From the NCBI RefSeq assembly GCF_023228785.1, contig NZ_JALOAN010000003.1, positions 1-64,000 on the forward strand: DNA of 64,000 nucleotides. The letters run 5' to 3'. The translations under genes and the position numbers were made by a program. Position 1 is the stretch's first letter, and each line of letters starts with the position of its first letter. The DNA is from Sulfurimonas sp. GTDB taxonomy: Bacteria > Campylobacterota > Campylobacteria > Campylobacterales > Sulfurimonadaceae. The notes beneath the pieces were generated by a model. It did no database searches, was not told where the DNA came from, and saw only the letters and a list, made by a program, of their open reading frames with translations. This document shows, piece by piece, positions 35,017-43,493 of the stretch.

Positions 35017-36337
35017 TGTTAACCTCCCCTTTGTTATTTACTTCCCAAGTACAAATCGCATTTCTGTGATAAACACCTTCAACACCGACAACTTTCTTTT
35101 CCTGATTTATTGTTGGTTGAACATTGTTACTATCATCAACTGAACGACTTTGAAGCAATAATGGTTTTCCTTCATATTTATACATATAAGAGAATCTAGT
35201 CCAAGCTTTTGGAAGAACTAACCCTTTAAGATTTGCTTCTATCCAATTTTTTCCACCATCAAAACTTATATCAACATTTGTAATTGTTCCATGACCACTC
35301 CATGCTAAACCTTCTATTTCAACCAAATCTCCTACTTTAAGATCGGTCCAAGGTTTTTCAGGACAAGGTGATGTAATAATAGAATTTACTTCATTTGCAT
35401 AGAAATGCTGAATAGCTCTACCACTTGCAGTTAATGCAGTATATTTAGAAGTTTCTTCTTTTGCATACCATGGTTCTTCGCCAAATTTTAATCTTTTTAA
35501 CCATTTAACACAAAGGTTAGCTTCCCAACCTGGTAGGATTAAACGAACTGGATAACCTTGTTCAGGACGCAGTGCTTCACCATTTTGTCCCCAAGCTATC
35601 ATCGCATCATCTAAGACTTTTTCAATAGGAACAGTTCTACTCATCTCAGAACCATCACTACCTTCTGCAAGCATCCACTTAGCATTTGGTTTTAGACCTA
35701 GTTCATCAAGTATAGTTTTTAAACGAACACCTGTCCATTCCGAACAGCTCATCATTCCTTTTACAAATTGTAAAGAGTTAAATTGCGGGCCTTTCCACTC
35801 AGCAGCACCATTTGATGGACACTCTAAGAATAGTATTCTACTCTCACTTGGATATTTTTTTAGTTCATCTAGAGTAAGAACTATTGGTTTATCCACAAGA
35901 CCATGAATCATCAGTCTAAACTTATTTGGATCTACCTGAGCTACACCATTGTGAGTACGAGTGAAGTGTAATCCATTTGGAGTAATAATACCACTTAGCT
36001 CATGCAAAGGTGACATAGATATTGCAGCGTGCATATCTCCAGCCGATGACATAAGAGCAGATGTTCTTCTTACGATGTTATGCTCATATTTAGATGGTAG
36101 TCCGTAAGGATTATAATTACACTCATCTCCTAGTGTAGTTCCCCACTTTGTATGATGCATAATGTTTTCATCATCAGCAAGTAGTGCACCCGGTGCTAAA
36201 ATACTTACAGCAGCAACTGCACTTACAGATGCTGTTCTTTTGAAGAAATCTCTTCTGCTTACAGATGTTATTTCTTCTGATTTAAATGTTTTATCCACAT
36301 CTTCCCCTTTTATAATTTTACTTGTTTTAAAATGCAT
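34997..36337 (-). CDS. soxC: SoxC sulfane dehydrogenase, molybdenum subunit
   Basis: The 446-residue precursor has a Tat signal (SVSRRDFFKRTASVSAVAA). It shows the sulfite oxidase-fold pattern: LFLECPSNGAAEWKGPQF, then the Mo-ligand Cys region MMSCSEWTGVRLKTIL, VRLILPGWEANLCVKW, and a C-terminal dimerisation domain (GTITNVDISFDGGKNWIEA). SoxC removes electrons from sulfane sulfur on SoxY. Mo cofactor synthesis genes are in the same window. It is first in soxC-soxD-soxY-soxZ-soxH order. The upstream 268 bases hold its promoter. Confidence 0.9.
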   Translation of the reverse strand: MHFKTSKIIKGEDVDKTFKSEEITSVSRRDFFKRTASVSAVAAVSILAPGALLADDENIMHHTKWGTTLGDECNYNPYGLPSKYEHNIVRRTSALMSSAGDMHAAISMSPLHELSGIITPNGLHFTRTHNGVAQVDPNKFRLMIHGLVDKPIVLTLDELKKYPSESRILFLECPSNGAAEWKGPQFNSLQFVKGMMSCSEWTGVRLKTILDELGLKPNAKWMLAEGSDGSEMSRTVPIEKVLDDAMIAWGQNGEALRPEQGYPVRLILPGWEANLCVKWLKRLKFGEEPWYAKEETSKYTALTASGRAIQHFYANEVNSIITSPCPEKPWTDLKVGDLVEIEGLAWSGHGTITNVDISFDGGKNWIEANLKGLVLPKAWTRFSYMYKYEGKPLLLQSRSVDDSNNVQPTINQEKKVVGVEGVYHRNAICTWEVNNKGEVNNVQVRS

Positions 36338-36560
36338 TAATCTGTTAACCTTGTGTATCGTTTATCACAAAGTTGGCACAAAATTATTATACATCTTTAC
36401 AAGAGTTAATTGCCACTATTGAATTCAAGAATTTAAGATATGAAGACATTCGTATGTATTCTGTTACCATTAGGAACATGTCTTTTAAAACTAAAAATAA
36501 ATTTATAGTCTTACTTGATACAGCTTATTAACAACACTTATATTGTTGTATTCAATATAA

Positions 36561-36600
36561 TAATCATTCAGTTTTACATCCATAAAACTGAGTTATGATT
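36561..36600. terminator. Hairpin after the 147-residue gene, upstream of soxC
   Basis: Arms TCAGTTTTA and TAAAACTGA form a 9-base stem around CATCCA, extended by AATCAT/ATGATT with a small bulge. It lies 6 bases after the stop of the minus-strand gene at 36606, so it most likely ends that transcript before the soxC promoter region (36338-36560). Confidence 0.55.
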
Positions 36601-36605
36601 ACTAT

Positions 36606-37049
36606 TTAAGCTTCATTTTCAACAATATCTTTTTTTAATTCAATTATTAGTTCTTGTCGTTTTATTTTGAGTTGTTCTAATATTTCTTTTCCAACTTCTT
36701 CTCTACCTTGCCAATCTATCTCATGATGAATTTTAAAAAGCTTTTTGAAATATTCGTAATGAACATCAGCACTTGTTACTTTAAAAAAGTAATACCTTCT
36801 AAAACTTATCTCATTTATATCACAAATTGCTATTTTTCCACCTATCATGTTTGGATATACTTCATCTTTTATCCAGCTTTTAAAAGATTCAGACTCTTGA
36901 AAAAAGTTATATAGGTGTAAATCCACACTTTTTAAAATACTATAAGTCTCTGTTTCTTCTTCATTTAACTCATAAGAATAGATCTTTTCATCTAACTCAA
37001 ACTTATCTAGAGCCTCATCATAGATGGCGAACTCAAATTTTACTTGCAT
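36606..37049 (-). CDS. Protein of unknown function
   Basis: The 147-residue soluble acidic protein starts MQVKFEFAIYDEALDKFELD. It has no signal peptide, a mixed alpha-beta N-terminal part and a helical C-terminus (ILEQLKIKRQELIIELKKDI). One Cys occurs (AICDINEISF). I do not recognise the family. It lies between sqr and soxC on the same strand, with a terminator on each side, so it is probably its own transcript. Confidence 0.6.
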   Translation of the reverse strand: MQVKFEFAIYDEALDKFELDEKIYSYELNEEETETYSILKSVDLHLYNFFQESESFKSWIKDEVYPNMIGGKIAICDINEISFRRYYFFKVTSADVHYEYFKKLFKIHHEIDWQGREEVGKEILEQLKIKRQELIIELKKDIVENEA

Positions 37050-37138
37050 ATAAAAATCCTGGATAATAAAAATATTTTAAAGAGACATTTTTGTTAAATC
37101 AAAAAGTGATTCTCTTATTTTATGAAAGAATAGAAAGG

Positions 37139-37166
37139 CAAAAGAAGGATCTGGTTCCTTCTTTTG
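37139..37166. terminator. Terminator after sqr
   Basis: Perfect 11-base arms CAAAAGAAGGA (37139-37149) and TCCTTCTTTTG (37156-37166) with a 6-base loop lie 5 bases beyond the sqr stop, in the minus-strand direction. The distal arm is followed by A/T-rich sequence. Confidence 0.7.
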
Positions 37167-37171
37167 ATTGC

Positions 37172-38680
37172 TTACGCTTTACCAGAAAGCATTCCGTACA
37201 TTGTCATTGGTTTAAGGGCATAAACTTTCATTAACCAGTGAACCCATCTTTCTACTAATGGGTCTAGAGGAAACGATGGTGTTGGTTTAACACTCCAATC
37301 GAACTCTGCTAACATTACTGTACCGATATCTGTAATGAGTGGACAAACTGTATAACCACCATATTTTGAAGTTAATGGTTTACCTTCCATCTGAGATATT
37401 AAGTTATCTACTACTACTTTATACTGTTTTCTTACAGATCCACCTGTTTTACCCATAGGAACTTGTGCAATATCACCAAGTGCAAATACATTTTTGAATT
37501 TGATATGTTGAAGAGTCTCTTTGTTTACAGGAACCCAACCAGCAGCTGAGCCAATATCTGATTCTGCTACTTCTCTTGGAGCTACAGCATCTGGAGTGAT
37601 ATGTAAGAAATCATATGGAACTCTGATTTTTTCATGCTTAGAAATTACTTCGAAATCTTTCATGACTGGATCATAAGGTCCCTTTTCTTGCCATTGAGAA
37701 TCAAAAATAGCTATTTTATTCTCTATTTCAACACCTATAAGGTTAGTTCTGTAGTGCCATTTAAAATTCTCTCTCTTGAACTGCTCAAGGATAGCATCAT
37801 GGTATTCAGGAATGCCAAACATTGCTCCGCCATTTGGATAGAAGATAAGTTCTGCATTTTCTCTAGCACCAGCTTCTTTAAGTCTTGCATTTGCTAGATA
37901 CATGATTTTCTTTGGAGCACCACCACACTTAATAGGCGTACCTGGATGCGTGAAAAGGAATTGTACTTTTTTGCCATCTTTAGCATTTTTAGCTTTTTCA
38001 ATGTATTTTTGCATTTGCTCCCAAGTTTTAGTAGCACCCTCAGCCGTATAGATCGAACAAATGCCACTATCGTCACCCATAGCTTTATGAAGTCTAGAGT
38101 TGTCTCCAATTGAGTAAGCACGACCAGCATGTTCTAAACCTTCGAGTCTTTCAAAATCAAGCTGCAAGCCAGTAGCTACAACTAAATAGTCATAATCAAT
38201 AACTTGACCTTTTGCAGTAGTTACTTGATTATTCATTGGATCAAAGTCTATAACTTTATCTTCGATTATTTTTGTACCTTCTGGCACAAAGTCATCTCTA
38301 TTATAAATAATTTCATCAGCATCCCAAATACCTGCAGCAACAAGTGTTTGACCAGGTTGATAAGATACAGATTGTTTATTAGGTTCAATAACAGTAATAT
38401 CAGGGTTCTTGATATTAAGAGTAAGTCTTGCAGCCGTACTCATCCCAGCAAGTCCACCACCAACAATTACAATCTTAGCGTCAACCCCTGATTTAGCTAT
38501 TGGCTTTTCATCCTTTTCCATAGCACTAAGATTACTGCCACCCATCATGAAGCTTGCGCCTGAGATACCAGCTAATTTCATAGCATCTCTTCTTGTCATC
38601 CCCTTTGAAGATAAATCTTTGTCCATCTCCGATAACATATTATTAATATATTTATAATTCATACCTATCCTTTTATACAT
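37172..38680 (-). CDS. sqr: Sulfide:quinone reductase
   Basis: The 502-residue flavoprotein has a Tat-like N-terminus (SSKGMTRRDAMKLAGISGAS) and the FAD motif KIVIVGGGLAGMSTAARL. Cysteines expected for the catalytic sulfur relay occur in SGICSIYTAEG, PIKCGGAPKKIMYLA and GYTVCPLITDIG. The second FAD motif is NVFALGDIAQVPMGKTGG. SQR oxidises sulfide to sulfur or polysulfide and reduces the membrane quinone. It is monocistronic with a strong terminator, and its promoter region contains a large nested palindrome (38773-38810). The subtype is not assigned. Confidence 0.9.
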   Translation of the reverse strand: MYKRIGMNYKYINNMLSEMDKDLSSKGMTRRDAMKLAGISGASFMMGGSNLSAMEKDEKPIAKSGVDAKIVIVGGGLAGMSTAARLTLNIKNPDITVIEPNKQSVSYQPGQTLVAAGIWDADEIIYNRDDFVPEGTKIIEDKVIDFDPMNNQVTTAKGQVIDYDYLVVATGLQLDFERLEGLEHAGRAYSIGDNSRLHKAMGDDSGICSIYTAEGATKTWEQMQKYIEKAKNAKDGKKVQFLFTHPGTPIKCGGAPKKIMYLANARLKEAGARENAELIFYPNGGAMFGIPEYHDAILEQFKRENFKWHYRTNLIGVEIENKIAIFDSQWQEKGPYDPVMKDFEVISKHEKIRVPYDFLHITPDAVAPREVAESDIGSAAGWVPVNKETLQHIKFKNVFALGDIAQVPMGKTGGSVRKQYKVVVDNLISQMEGKPLTSKYGGYTVCPLITDIGTVMLAEFDWSVKPTPSFPLDPLVERWVHWLMKVYALKPMTMYGMLSGKA

Positions 38681-38772
38681 TTAGCTTATAATTAACTGTA
38701 CATTATCGTAAATTTTTAAATTTCAGACTTAAATAAATCGATTTTAAAAAAATAATCAAAATTGTGATAATT

Positions 38773-38810
38773 TTGTTACATTTATTCACTACAGTGTAAA
38801 ATTGTAACAA
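38773..38810. promoter_or_regulatory. Nested palindrome upstream of sqr
   Basis: Outer arms TTGTTACA (38773-38780) and TGTAACAA (38803-38810) are perfect inverse copies. Inner arms CACT and AGTG (38787-38790 and 38793-38796) share the same centre. No T-run follows, so an operator is favoured over a terminator. It lies about 95-130 bases before the sqr start, in its promoter region. Confidence 0.5.
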
Positions 38811-38825
38811 TATTACAAACACAAA

Positions 38826-39197
38826 TTATTGTGGTAATGCCTTAGATTTTAGTAGCCCTAAAAGAGCATACTTACTATTTTTTTCATCTATATAAAAAAC
38901 TATTGTGTAACCTTGATTTTCTATATCTTTAATGTTTTCATTATCAAAGTAGATAGATTTTTTATATTTTTTCACCTTAGTGTGCATGTTGATTATAATA
39001 GTATCAAGATATAATTCAAAACTTTTCATCTCTGATTCACTTTGTTTTTTTATTAGGTCTGATGCTTTTTTTAACTGTTCTTTATAGAGTTCTGAAGCGA
39101 GAATATCCATACCAGGGTAGTACGGAGTAAAATCACCCTTACCTTTAATATACTTATCTAGTTCACCTTCAAGTTGCTTCTTAACATCACTTTTCAT
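38826..39197 (-). CDS. Protein of unknown function
   Basis: The 123-residue protein starts MKSDVKKQLEGELDKYIKGK and is Lys-rich, mostly helical, without a signal peptide or cysteines. It lies 3 bases after the stop of the Sel1/Hcp-like gene on the same strand, so both are co-transcribed. I do not recognise the family. The composition is normal for coding sequence here. Confidence 0.6.
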   Translation of the reverse strand: MKSDVKKQLEGELDKYIKGKGDFTPYYPGMDILASELYKEQLKKASDLIKKQSESEMKSFELYLDTIIINMHTKVKKYKKSIYFDNENIKDIENQGYTIVFYIDEKNSKYALLGLLKSKALPQ

Positions 39198-39200
39198 CTA

Positions 39201-39557
39201 TTAAAATCCTTTATCTTTAAGCTTATGATACTGCTCACAAGAACGTTCGCTTCCTATATCACAACCCTTGGCAAATGCCAATATTGCTTTTCTATTGCTC
39301 TGCTCAACATCTTGTCCACCTTTTAAAAAGACAAAACCTAGATAATAACAACCTCTAGCCACTCTATTTTTGCACGCTATTTGAAATAGCCTTTTAGACT
39401 TTTTAATATTTTTTTCTACACCTTTACCTGTATAATAGAGTATGCCTAACTCTATGCAAGATTGCATTTCTCTATTATCGCAAGCTTTTTTATACTTTGA
39501 ATTAGCAGACAAATTAAAACTTAAAATTACTACTATTGTAATAATATATTTAATCAT
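39201..39557 (-). CDS. Secreted Sel1-repeat, cysteine-rich protein (Hcp-like)
   Basis: The 118-residue precursor has a signal peptide (YIITIVVILSFNLSANS) and Sel1-like repeats (CIELGILYYTGKGVEKNIKK, CYYLGFVFLKGGQDVEQ). Each helix pair carries cysteines eight positions apart (CDNREMQSC, CKNRVARGC, CDIGSERSC). This spacing marks the Helicobacter cysteine-rich protein family (HcpA-type), periplasmic solenoid proteins stabilised by disulfides. It is short, with about three repeats. The function is unknown; some Hcp proteins bind peptidoglycan precursors. Confidence 0.78.
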   Translation of the reverse strand: MIKYIITIVVILSFNLSANSKYKKACDNREMQSCIELGILYYTGKGVEKNIKKSKRLFQIACKNRVARGCYYLGFVFLKGGQDVEQSNRKAILAFAKGCDIGSERSCEQYHKLKDKGF

Positions 39558-39621
39558 GCTGTTTCCTTAAATATTATGTTTTGAAGAGGTTTGAAGAAAG
39601 AAGTTATTTATGGTAAGCATA

Positions 39622-39655
39622 AAACTATTATGCTGATCACTCAGCATAATAGTTT
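39622..39655. terminator. Strong terminator after the cytochrome c gene
   Basis: Fifteen-base perfect arms AAACTATTATGCTGA (39622-39636) and TCAGCATAATAGTTT (39641-39655) enclose TCAC. It lies immediately after the stop of the minus-strand cytochrome gene (39658), and the distal arm ends in TTTT on that strand. Confidence 0.85.
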
Positions 39656-39657
39656 AA

Positions 39658-40017
39658 TTATTTCATATTAGTACTAATATACTCGGCAAGAGCGTCTATC
39701 TCTTCATAAGAAAGGTCAACTAATGTAGTTTTCATTAAAGCACCGTAGCCGTACTTGTTAAGACTCCCATATCTATAATCTTTTAACTCTTTTGCTAATT
39801 TAGCAGCATCTAAACCCGTAATTGGAGCATATACAATTCTTGAAAGCCCTGTATCTGAAGTTTGCTTTCCGTCTGCACCATGGCACTGGATACAGTCATG
39901 CTTATAAATTGCTTCGCCGTTTGCTGGCAATAACAACCCCGGTTTATATACTGCTGCACTGTCTGCTGCTAATAGAGTAGCACTCGCTACTAATGCGCTA
40001 AGAATGATTTTTCTCAT
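39658..40017 (-). CDS. Periplasmic class I cytochrome c
   Basis: The 119-residue precursor has a signal peptide (ILSALVASATLLAADSAA) and one heme site, HDCIQCHGADGKQ. A distal Met candidate lies in GALMKTTL, and the C-terminal helix is EEIDALAEYIS, typical of small soluble cytochromes c. It would carry electrons from sulfide or thiosulfate oxidation to the terminal oxidase. It stands alone, with a strong terminator just beyond the stop. Confidence 0.88.
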   Translation of the reverse strand: MRKIILSALVASATLLAADSAAVYKPGLLLPANGEAIYKHDCIQCHGADGKQTSDTGLSRIVYAPITGLDAAKLAKELKDYRYGSLNKYGYGALMKTTLVDLSYEEIDALAEYISTNMK

Positions 40018-40141
40018 TTTTATCCCTTAAATTGTAAGATTTTTGTGATAATAATAACACATAAATCTTAAATTAGCAAAAAAGTTTATTGCTCTACAAC
40101 CATTTTGATTATAATGTTACTTTATAGCTTCTTCTATTATT

Positions 40142-41218
40142 TTAATAGTATTTTTTAACACCGTTCATTGTTGAACCCATGTTTAAAAGTAACATATCTG
40201 CGATAACTAAGGCTGCCATTGCTTCACATACTACCGTTCCACGGATAGCCACACAAGGGTCATGTCTTCCTTTTAGGGAAAAATCAACCTCTTCATTTGT
40301 AGTAGTAACAGTTTGTTGTTCTTTAAAGATGGATGGGGTTGGTTTAAAATAAACATTGAGAACTATATCTTCACCATTACTTATACCACCGAGTATGCCG
40401 CCTGAGTGATTTGTTTTAAAGCCATTTGCTCTTATCTCATCGTTGTTTTGTGAGCCCTCGGTAGATGCGCTAAGTATTCCATCTCCGATCTCAACTGCCT
40501 TTACCGCATTTAATCCCATCATTGCATCTGCTAAAACTCCATCTAGTTTATAGTAGAGTGGTTGACCTAATCCAATAGGAGCATTTTTTATGATAATTCT
40601 AGAGACTCCACCGACTGAGTCATGGTTATTTTTTGCTTGGAGAATAGCTGCTTTTTGAGCTGCTTCTTTATCTCTATCAAGAGCGTAAATAATACTATTT
40701 TTGGCGCTTTCATAGTCAAAATTCTCAGCCTTGATGCCTGCTACTTCACTAATACCACTTAACACTTCAATGCCAAGCTCACTAAGCATAAGCTTTGCAA
40801 TAGATCCAGCGGCAACTCTAGCTGCTGTTTCTCTTGCAGAAGATCTTCCACCGCCTCGATAATCTCTGATGCCATACTTATGAAAGTAAGTAAAGTCAGC
40901 GTGACCAGGGCGAAAAATATCTTTTATATTTGAGTAATCTTTTGATTTTTGATTTTTGTTGTAGATAAGCATAGCGATAGGAGTTCCAGTACTCACTCCC
41001 TCAAAAACACCACTTAATATCTCAACTTTATCATCTTCTTTTCTGGCAGTTTCAAACTCACTCTTACCAGGTTTTCTACGATCTAGTTCACTTTGAATAA
41101 AAACTTCATCTATCTTTAGTCCAGCTGGGACTCCATCAAGAAAACAACCAATAGCCACACCATGAGATTCACCAAAAGTGCTATATCTCAATTTCACTCC
41201 AAAACTATTCAATTTCAT
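40142..41218 (-). CDS. aroC: Chorismate synthase
   Basis: The 358-residue protein matches AroC: RYSTFGESHGVAIGCFLDGV at the start, DYRGGGRSSARETAARVAAG in the middle, and the late FLAVIN-binding part KGRHDPCVAIRGTVV. It makes chorismate from EPSP with reduced FMN. The upstream 130 bases include a stretch resembling the nifU leader (41221-41252). aroC precedes no overlapping gene; rnc lies 133 bases upstream on the same strand. Confidence 0.93.
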   Translation of the reverse strand: MKLNSFGVKLRYSTFGESHGVAIGCFLDGVPAGLKIDEVFIQSELDRRKPGKSEFETARKEDDKVEILSGVFEGVSTGTPIAMLIYNKNQKSKDYSNIKDIFRPGHADFTYFHKYGIRDYRGGGRSSARETAARVAAGSIAKLMLSELGIEVLSGISEVAGIKAENFDYESAKNSIIYALDRDKEAAQKAAILQAKNNHDSVGGVSRIIIKNAPIGLGQPLYYKLDGVLADAMMGLNAVKAVEIGDGILSASTEGSQNNDEIRANGFKTNHSGGILGGISNGEDIVLNVYFKPTPSIFKEQQTVTTTNEEVDFSLKGRHDPCVAIRGTVVCEAMAALVIADMLLLNMGSTMNGVKKYY

Positions 41219-41351
41219 GTCCTTAATTTTATTTCATAAAATGAAGGAAACCTCCATCTTATTAGTCCGCAAAAGCCACTGAGGCCACTCATCGTGGAGA
41301 ATGCCATTGGTTAGCATTCCCAAAAGCTAGCCTTTTAGGAAAAGGCAGAGT
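41219..41351 (-). other. Leader region before aroC
   Basis: This gap has no gene. Its aroC-proximal 32 bases (41221-41252) resemble the nifU-proximal region at 21801-21834, including TTATTTCATAAA and a following G/C arm. Several imperfect inverted pieces are visible, for example CCTTTTAGGAAAAGG around 41330. It may be a transcribed leader or a small repeat family. Confidence 0.4.
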
Positions 41352-42035
41352 TTATTGTATATCACTATTTAGCATATCCACAGCTTGTTTTGCTGATTCT
41401 TGTTGTGCTATTTTTTTACTTTTACCACAACTTCTAGCGTATTCTTTGTCTTCTATGAAAACAGCAACTTCAAACTCTTTTTTGTGATCTGGTCCGCGAC
41501 TCGCTACTACTTTGTATTCAGGAGTAATTCCAAATCTCGCTTGTGTTAGCTCTTGAAGTGTAGTTTTATAGTCACGAAATAGTGAATCAAGAGATATCTC
41601 TTTATGATTTTTCTCTATTAGTTTTATAGCAATATCTTGAACCTTTTTTAAGCCTGCTTCAAGGTATATAGCTCCTATTACTGCTTCAAAAGCGTTTGAG
41701 AGAAGCGAAGGTTTATCTCTTCCGCCATTGTTTTCTTCTGCATTTGATAAAAATATATACTCTCCAAGATTTAGTGATCTTGCTAACTTATCAAAGCCTG
41801 TTTCATTTACTAGAGAAGCTCTTATTTTGGAGAGTTTGCCTTCATCTGATTTCTTAAATTTATGAAAAAGATACTCACCAACTATAAGGTCTAAAACTGC
41901 ATCACCTAAAAACTCTAATCTTTCATTATCATATGGTTGTTTATAGCTCTTGTGCGTCAAAGCTTCCATGATGAGTTGCTTGTCTTTAAACTTATAACCT
42001 AAAGTTTCTTGCAAAGTTTCAATATCTAAACCCAT
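41352..42035 (-). CDS. rnc: Ribonuclease III
   Basis: The 227-residue protein has the RNase III signature NERLEFLGDAVLDLIVGEYL with catalytic Glu/Asp, FEAVIGAIYLEAGLKKV with the second acidic site, and a C-terminal dsRNA-binding domain (DYKTTLQELTQARFG, SCGKSKKIAQQESAKQA). It processes rRNA precursors and double-stranded RNA. Its ATG shares a base with the stop of rnhA. Length and motifs are normal. Confidence 0.94.
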   Translation of the reverse strand: MGLDIETLQETLGYKFKDKQLIMEALTHKSYKQPYDNERLEFLGDAVLDLIVGEYLFHKFKKSDEGKLSKIRASLVNETGFDKLARSLNLGEYIFLSNAEENNGGRDKPSLLSNAFEAVIGAIYLEAGLKKVQDIAIKLIEKNHKEISLDSLFRDYKTTLQELTQARFGITPEYKVVASRGPDHKKEFEVAVFIEDKEYARSCGKSKKIAQQESAKQAVDMLNSDIQ

Positions 42036-42472
42036 TACTTAGTCCTATTGCTGTTTTTTATAATTTCGGCTTGTTCTCTTGCTAATTTATCGCATCTCTC
42101 ATTCTCTTCATGTCCATCATGACCTCTAACCCATATAGCGTTTATCTTGTGAAGCTTTGAGACCTCTATATAGTCTCTCCACAGATCTGGGTTTTTAACC
42201 TTTTTAAAGTCTCTTTTTATCCAGTTTTCTAGCCACTCATTAATGCCTTTTACAACATAAGATGAGTCTGAGATTATCTCTACTTCACACTCTTCTCTTA
42301 GAGCGCGAAGACCTTCTATAACGCCTAAAAGTTCCATTCTATTGTTAGTTGTATGAACTTCTGAGCCTACAATTTCACGCTCTTTATCACCATATCTAAG
42401 GATGACTCCGTAGCCACCAGGTCCAGGGTTGCCTAAAGCACTTCCATCACTGAAAAGAGTTATTTTCTTCAC
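42035..42472 (-). CDS. rnhA: Ribonuclease HI
   Basis: The 145-residue protein carries TLFSDGSALGNPGPGGYGVI (first catalytic Asp), TTNNRMELLGVIEGLRAL (Glu), VEIISDSSYVVKGINEW (Asp) and WVRGHDGHEENERCDKLA (His and Asp). It degrades the RNA strand of RNA-DNA hybrids. The gene starts 26 bases inside the end of the TPR gene and is coupled to rnc. Confidence 0.94.
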   Translation of the reverse strand: MKKITLFSDGSALGNPGPGGYGVILRYGDKEREIVGSEVHTTNNRMELLGVIEGLRALREECEVEIISDSSYVVKGINEWLENWIKRDFKKVKNPDLWRDYIEVSKLHKINAIWVRGHDGHEENERCDKLAREQAEIIKNSNRTK

Positions 42473-43493
42473 TAAAATTCCTATGGTAATCTTTAGTTAA
42501 ATTTATCTCGATGCGTGAAGTATCAATGGCATGACAACTACTACATCTGTTAAATGAGAATGGGGCCGCTACCTTACAGTTATCACAGATATACTCAAAA
42601 CTAAGTGTGGCATTTGCATTTTTGTTTAAGTTTATCAAAACATCAAACTCAAAAACGGAGCTACTTTTTGCTAAGTCTACATCACCTCTAGCAGTGTATA
42701 GCTCCCTAAGATAGCCATTTTGTGTAATTATATCTAAATTCAAATCTTTTTTATCTAATTGCCAAAGTAGATCACTTATCATCTCACACTTCGAAACATC
42801 AAGGTTTTGCCAAGCTAGATCTACATCTGTACGAAACAGATACTCAAAGACCATATGAGAGAGTATTCTCTCTTCTTGATAGATCTCTATAAGATTTTTC
42901 AACTTTTCTTCTGTAGTTATTTTAGTATCATTTAAAAGTGCTAAAATTCTCAAATATGCACTATCTTTTTTTATATCTTTTTGTAACTCGTCTAGTGGTT
43001 CTAGCACTTCAAGAGCTAAAGAGTACTCTCTCATATACTCATAAACTAAAAGTAGATACGCAAGAGCTTGAGGAGTTCTTGGATTGTTTTGTAGTATCTT
43101 TAAAAATATATCTTTTGCGCGTTCTAAAAAACCAGCTCTAAAATAGGTTCGCCCTAGTAAAAAAAGCGTATCTCTGTAGTTTTTTTTATTTCCAACGCTT
43201 AAAAGCTCTGTATATATCTCTATACATTTTTCATAATCACCATTTTTAAAGTATGATTGTGCCAAAAGTAGCCAAGATTTCTCAGATAATTCACCCTTTG
43301 ATATAAGAACTTTCAACTCACTCTTTGATGGAAGTGTGCGCAAGCCTCTTAAAAACTTATCGAGATGGCGATGGTCCTCTTTAGTTCTAAATCTCGTCCA
43401 CCAGTAAGAAAAAAATGCAACTACAAAGATAAGTACAAAAAAGACTATAATGCCAAAGAGAGGATCGCGAAACTCTATAAAAAAACTATTCAT
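42447..43493 (-). CDS. LapB/YciM-like TPR protein
   Basis: The 348-residue protein has an N-terminal membrane helix (LFGIIVFFVLIFVVAFFSYW), then TPR repeats (SWLLLAQSYFKNGDYEKCIE, LLGRTYFRAGFLERAKDIFL, ALAYLLLVYEYMREYSLALE). A C-terminal zinc ribbon follows (YICDNCKVAAPFSFNRCSSC). This is the architecture of LapB/YciM, which regulates lipopolysaccharide synthesis via LpxC turnover in E. coli. The role here is inferred. It lies between a gene of unknown function and rnhA, overlapping both by 8 and 26 bases. Confidence 0.8.
   Translation of the reverse strand: MNSFFIEFRDPLFGIIVFFVLIFVVAFFSYWWTRFRTKEDHRHLDKFLRGLRTLPSKSELKVLISKGELSEKSWLLLAQSYFKNGDYEKCIEIYTELLSVGNKKNYRDTLFLLGRTYFRAGFLERAKDIFLKILQNNPRTPQALAYLLLVYEYMREYSLALEVLEPLDELQKDIKKDSAYLRILALLNDTKITTEEKLKNLIEIYQEERILSHMVFEYLFRTDVDLAWQNLDVSKCEMISDLLWQLDKKDLNLDIITQNGYLRELYTARGDVDLAKSSSVFEFDVLINLNKNANATLSFEYICDNCKVAAPFSFNRCSSCHAIDTSRIEINLTKDYHRNFSEENNSFQ

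Noticed and set aside
36338..36560. Sigma-54 promoter before soxC (TTGGCAC at about 36371)
   Set aside because: No GC-containing -12 element at the right distance on either strand.
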